From Methanobacteriota archaeon (lineage in GTDB: Archaea; Halobacteriota; Methanomicrobia; Methanomicrobiales; Methanospirillaceae), in contig JAKPPV010000022.1 in the NCBI GenBank assembly GCA_029547145.1, forward strand, positions 1-64,000: a stretch of 64,000 bases of DNA, in the 5' to 3' direction. Each line of letters opens with the position of its first letter. Position 1 is the first letter of the stretch. Positions 61,198 through 64,000 of the stretch are shown here, piece by piece. Position numbers and translations under genes: made by a program. The notes under the pieces are model-generated. The model did not search any database and was not told where the DNA came from. It saw only the letters and a list, made by a program, of their open reading frames with translations.

Positions 61198-62330
61198 TGT
61201 ACAAGACACTCGAGGGACGATCGATCGTGCTCGCGGTGACCGGATCCATCGCCGCGGTCGAGACGGTCCGGCTCGTCCATGAACTGCGCCGCCGGGGCGC
61301 GGAGATCCAGGCAGTCCTCTCCCCGGCAGCCACACGCATCGTCCATCCCGACGCGCTCACCTACGCGACCGGGCGGACGGCGATCACCGCTCTCTCCGGC
61401 CTGGTCGAACACGTCACCTGGTGCGGGGCAGAGGGAGGAGCGGATCTGCTCCTCATCGCCCCCTGCACGGCGAACACGATCGGCAAGATCGCACACGGGA
61501 TTGACGACACGACCGTGACAACCTTCGCCACCACCGCACTCGGGAGCGGTCTTCCCGTCATCGTCGTACCGGCGATGCACGAGACGATGTACCGCCACCG
61601 GGCGGTCGTCGAGAACCTCGAACGGCTTGCCGTGCTCGGCGTCGGCGTGGTACCGCCCCGGATCGAGGAGGGACGGGCCAAGATCGCCGACACCGAGACG
61701 ATCATCCTCCATGCGGAACGGGCGGTGAATGCCGGACCCCTCCGGGGCCGGCGCGTCCTGGTGACGAGTGGCCCCTGTCGCGAACCGGTGGACGACGTGC
61801 GCGTACTTTCCACCCGCTCGTCGGGCAGGATGGGCCGGGCCCTCGCCCTCGAGGCCTTTCGACGCGGAGCGGACGTGACCGTGGTCCACGCGGACCACTT
61901 CCCCTGCGTCCGGAACGTCAGGGTCGAGACCGCACAGGAGATGCGTGATGCGGTCCTCTCCATCGGCAGGACGGAGGGGATCGATATCTACGTCTCCGCC
62001 GCCGCCGTCTCGGACTTCGCACCGGTGCGGTATCCCGGCAAGATTCCAAGCGGAAGCCCCCGGACGATCGAGCTCTCGACGCTCCCGAAGATCCTGGACG
62101 AGGTGATCGAGCGTTTCCAGCCGACTGCCATCGCCTTCAAGCTCGGGCAGGACGCCGATGCGCAGGCGGGTACACTTCTCGGGAAGGGGGCGGCACTCGT
62201 GGTGGCAAACACACCCGAGGCGATGGGGGCGGACGGCGGGACGTTCGCACTCCACTCGCACCGGGGCATCCTCGAGGTCGAAGGGACGAAGGAGGAGGTG
62301 GCAGCGGCCGTATGGTCGAGCGTGCAGTAG
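61197..62330 (+). CDS. coaBC: Bifunctional phosphopantothenoylcysteine decarboxylase/phosphopantothenate--cysteine ligase
   Basis: A 377-residue enzyme with two CoA-synthesis steps. The N-terminal flavin decarboxylase has VLAVTGSIAAVETVRLVHEL, IAPCTANTIGKIAHGIDD and the PAMHETMY form typical of archaea. The C-terminal synthetase has RVLVTSGPCREPVDDVRVLS, SSGRMGRALALEA and AAAVSDFAPV. It lies next to pantoate kinase and phosphopantothenate synthetase, giving three consecutive steps of the archaeal pathway. Confidence 0.95.
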   Translation: MYKTLEGRSIVLAVTGSIAAVETVRLVHELRRRGAEIQAVLSPAATRIVHPDALTYATGRTAITALSGLVEHVTWCGAEGGADLLLIAPCTANTIGKIAHGIDDTTVTTFATTALGSGLPVIVVPAMHETMYRHRAVVENLERLAVLGVGVVPPRIEEGRAKIADTETIILHAERAVNAGPLRGRRVLVTSGPCREPVDDVRVLSTRSSGRMGRALALEAFRRGADVTVVHADHFPCVRNVRVETAQEMRDAVLSIGRTEGIDIYVSAAAVSDFAPVRYPGKIPSGSPRTIELSTLPKILDEVIERFQPTAIAFKLGQDADAQAGTLLGKGAALVVANTPEAMGADGGTFALHSHRGILEVEGTKEEVAAAVWSSVQ

Positions 62331-63169
62331 CCTGGTCCCCGGGTCACATCTCGGGGTACTTCCGCCGGTGCACCGGCCCGGACGGTTCAGTGACGGGTTC
62401 GATCGGCGGCGGGGTGGTGATCGGCGAAGGGGTGACGGTCGAGGCGGTTCCTTCGGCGTACCCACACGTCGGCATCTGCGTTCGGGGTCCCAATGGCACC
62501 GTTACCCGTACCGAGGGGTCGCCGCCCGTGGAATACCTGATGGAACGGCTCGGGGTATCGGCGGACCTGACGACGTTCTGCAGCCTGCCGATCGGGGCCG
62601 GCTTCGGACTTTCGGCTGCCGTCCTCCTCGCGTCTGGTACCGCGCTCTCGGCCCTCTTCCGGCTCGGTCTTTCGCGTGCCACGATCGCCACCATCGCGCA
62701 CGAGATCGAGGTCCACTTCAGGACCGGGCTTGGAGACGTCGCAGCGGAACAGGGTGGGGGGGTCGTCGTCCGACGAACACCCGGCATCGCCGGCGAGATC
62801 CTCAGGCACAGGACCGGGGATACGCTCTTTGCCGTCTCATTCGGCCCGATCCTTACCCGCACCGTTCTGGACTCGGACGAGGTGATGGCCCGCGTGCAGT
62901 CTGCGTTTCCACGATCGGAACCGTCTGATCCGGAATCGCTGGTCCGGACATCCCGCGCCTTCGCCGAGGCGAGCGGGCTGGTGGACCGACGTGTCCGTGC
63001 CGTCCTCGAGGCATGCGACGGGGCCGGTGTACCGGCGTCGATGACGATGCTCGGGGAGGGGGTCTTCGCCGTCGGCACGGACGCACCCGGTGTGCTCGCT
63101 TCGTTCGGCCCCGTCTACCGTCTCCCCGTCGCGATCCGGGGGTTCTGCCTTCTGGACGGTGGTGCATGA
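62312..63169 (+). CDS. Pantoate kinase (GHMP superfamily)
   Basis: A 285-residue kinase that phosphorylates pantoate in the archaeal route to CoA. WSPGHISGYFRRC opens the fold; the GHMP ATP motif is LPIGAGFGLSAAVLLASG. LGDVAAEQGGGVVVRRTPG follows. It overlaps coaBC by 19 bases and the synthetase gene by four. Bacterial PanK is absent, as expected in archaea. Confidence 0.92.
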   Translation: MVERAVAWSPGHISGYFRRCTGPDGSVTGSIGGGVVIGEGVTVEAVPSAYPHVGICVRGPNGTVTRTEGSPPVEYLMERLGVSADLTTFCSLPIGAGFGLSAAVLLASGTALSALFRLGLSRATIATIAHEIEVHFRTGLGDVAAEQGGGVVVRRTPGIAGEILRHRTGDTLFAVSFGPILTRTVLDSDEVMARVQSAFPRSEPSDPESLVRTSRAFAEASGLVDRRVRAVLEACDGAGVPASMTMLGEGVFAVGTDAPGVLASFGPVYRLPVAIRGFCLLDGGA

Positions 63170-63897
63170 TCCCGCCCGACCACCCCCGATACCGGCAGCT
63201 GGTCGTCCGCGAACGGCTCGCCCGCTGCGCCCGTGAGGGGATCGTCGCACTGGAGGGTCTCACCGCACACGGTCGGGCGGAGGCGTTCGACTACCTGATC
63301 GGTGAAAAGAGCACCGCGACGGCCCGTGAGGCGGCCCGCGTGGCCGCCGCCCTCCTTCTTCTGGCTCGGCACCCCGTCCTCTCGGTGAACGGGAATACGG
63401 CCGCGCTGGCGGCCGCCGAGTGCGCCCGCCTGCAGGAGGTGACCGGGTGCGGGATCGAAGTGAACCTCTTCCACCGGAGCGAGGAGCGGGTCCGTCGCAT
63501 CACTCGGATCCTGGAGGATGTGGGTGCCTCCGTCCTCGCGGGCACCCCGGAACGGCTGATCCCCCTCCAGCACGACCGGGCCCTCTGCCTGCCTGGCGGG
63601 ATCGGGAGCGCAGACCTCGTGCTGGTTCCGCTCGAGGACGGGGATCGGTGCGAGGCCCTCCGGGCGATGGGACGGACGGTGGTCACGATCGACCTCAACC
63701 CGCTCTCGCGCACGGCCCGGATGGCCACCCTCACGGTGGTCGACGAGCTGACCCGTGCCCTCCCCCTGATCACGGAGGCGTACCGGGGGATGACCAGGAC
63801 GGAGGCGGAGGCCCTCGTCCGGGGGTTCGACAATCATTATCTGTTGCAGGCGGCAATAGCTGAGATCGTCCGGGAGTTGAGTCGTGCTCTGGATTGA
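63166..63897 (+). CDS. 4-phosphopantoate--beta-alanine ligase (phosphopantothenate synthetase)
   Basis: A 243-residue enzyme (formerly DUF137) joining phosphopantoate to beta-alanine with ATP. HPRYRQLVVRERLARCAREGIVALEGL opens it (split here: HPRYRQLVVRERL, then ALEGLTAHGRAEAFDYLIGE); VNGNTAALAA, VNLFHRSEERV and TIDLNPLSRTARMAT are hallmarks. It completes the pathway with pantoate kinase. rfcS starts before its stop in another frame. Confidence 0.93.
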   Translation: MIPPDHPRYRQLVVRERLARCAREGIVALEGLTAHGRAEAFDYLIGEKSTATAREAARVAAALLLLARHPVLSVNGNTAALAAAECARLQEVTGCGIEVNLFHRSEERVRRITRILEDVGASVLAGTPERLIPLQHDRALCLPGGIGSADLVLVPLEDGDRCEALRAMGRTVVTIDLNPLSRTARMATLTVVDELTRALPLITEAYRGMTRTEAEALVRGFDNHYLLQAAIAEIVRELSRALD

Positions 63898-64000
63898 GAG
63901 ATACCGTCCCGTGACCTTCGACGAGATCATCGGCCAGGATCGGGCCACGGCGTTTCTCCGGTCGTTTGCCGAGAGGCGCTCTGTGCCGCACCTGCTGATC
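63884..64000 (+). CDS. rfcS: Replication factor C small subunit, N-terminal part (cut by the window end)
   Basis: Starts at GTG 63884, inside the end of the previous gene. The visible 39 residues read LWIERYRPVTFDEIIGQD and then RSFAERRSVPHLLI, the N-terminal signature of archaeal/eukaryotic RFC clamp-loader small subunits just before the Walker A motif. The rest lies outside the window. Confidence 0.92.
   Translation, partial: MLWIERYRPVTFDEIIGQDRATAFLRSFAERRSVPHLLI

Noticed and set aside
1-64000. CRISPR arrays, rRNA, tRNA or replication origin
   Set aside because: I found no regularly spaced direct repeats, no rRNA-like sequence, no convincing tRNA fold and no origin-binding repeat set.

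Overview
This window is a GC-rich piece of a methanogenic archaeon, most likely of the order Methanomicrobiales (Methanoculleus/Methanofollis-like; the genus is inference). It carries the radical-SAM McrA-arginine methyltransferase Mmp10, the archaeal dihydroneopterin aldolase MptD of tetrahydromethanopterin synthesis, the archaeal CoA route (CoaBC, pantoate kinase, phosphopantothenate synthetase), Nmd3, Taw2, a diadenylate cyclase of DacZ type and the start of replication factor C small subunit. TATA-like boxes, 4-nt ATGA/GTGA overlaps and GTG/TTG starts also fit archaea. I see no rRNA, tRNA or CRISPR array.

Layout. 1-4.6 kb is a loosely packed accessory end with an MFS exporter, a methyltransferase and a decayed ISH3/IS4-type transposase. 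4.6-13.9 kb holds a Dph6-like ligase, hybrid-cluster protein Hcp, an archaeal ABC-class ATPase, a PAS-PocR-PAS histidine kinase and several small proteins. 14-25.9 kb is the most unusual part: tungstate/molybdate permease genes wtpBC on the minus strand, then, divergently, five exported proteins that appear to use a molybdopterin-binding-like (sulfite-oxidase) fold, one of them 1331 residues long with PKD, CBM6 and DUF4430-like modules, then the matching binding protein wtpA and a NapH-like membrane ferredoxin. 25.9-30.2 kb has an RMD1/YagE protein, a chagasin-like inhibitor lipoprotein, a DMT permease with a histidine-rich tail and a CDF metal transporter.

30.3-38.3 kb is one tight metabolic cluster: fumarase (two subunits), 2-oxoglutarate:ferredoxin oxidoreductase KorDABC, succinyl-CoA ligase SucCD, then a DacZ-type diadenylate cyclase and a DUF362-ferredoxin protein, nearly all joined by 4-nt overlaps. 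This is the partial TCA branch of methanogens, here physically coupled to c-di-AMP synthesis. 38.3-57.7 kb mixes exported proteins (lipoprotein Lon-like protease, beta-propeller, PEGA protein, S53-like peptidase) with ADP-forming acyl-CoA synthetase, Mmp10, an erythromycin-esterase gene broken by a GACC repeat, membrane transporters, a NERD protein and a metallo-beta-lactamase/rhodanese protein. 57.7-64 kb is a conserved housekeeping run: mptD, a TatD-like hydrolase, DUF424, nmd3, taw2, coaBC, pantoate kinase, phosphopantothenate synthetase and rfcS (cut by the window end).

The best candidate for an undescribed system is the surface-protein cluster at about 14.0-25.9 kb, where a split Wtp oxyanion transporter brackets a family of secreted molybdopterin-fold-like proteins and ends in a membrane iron-sulfur protein.
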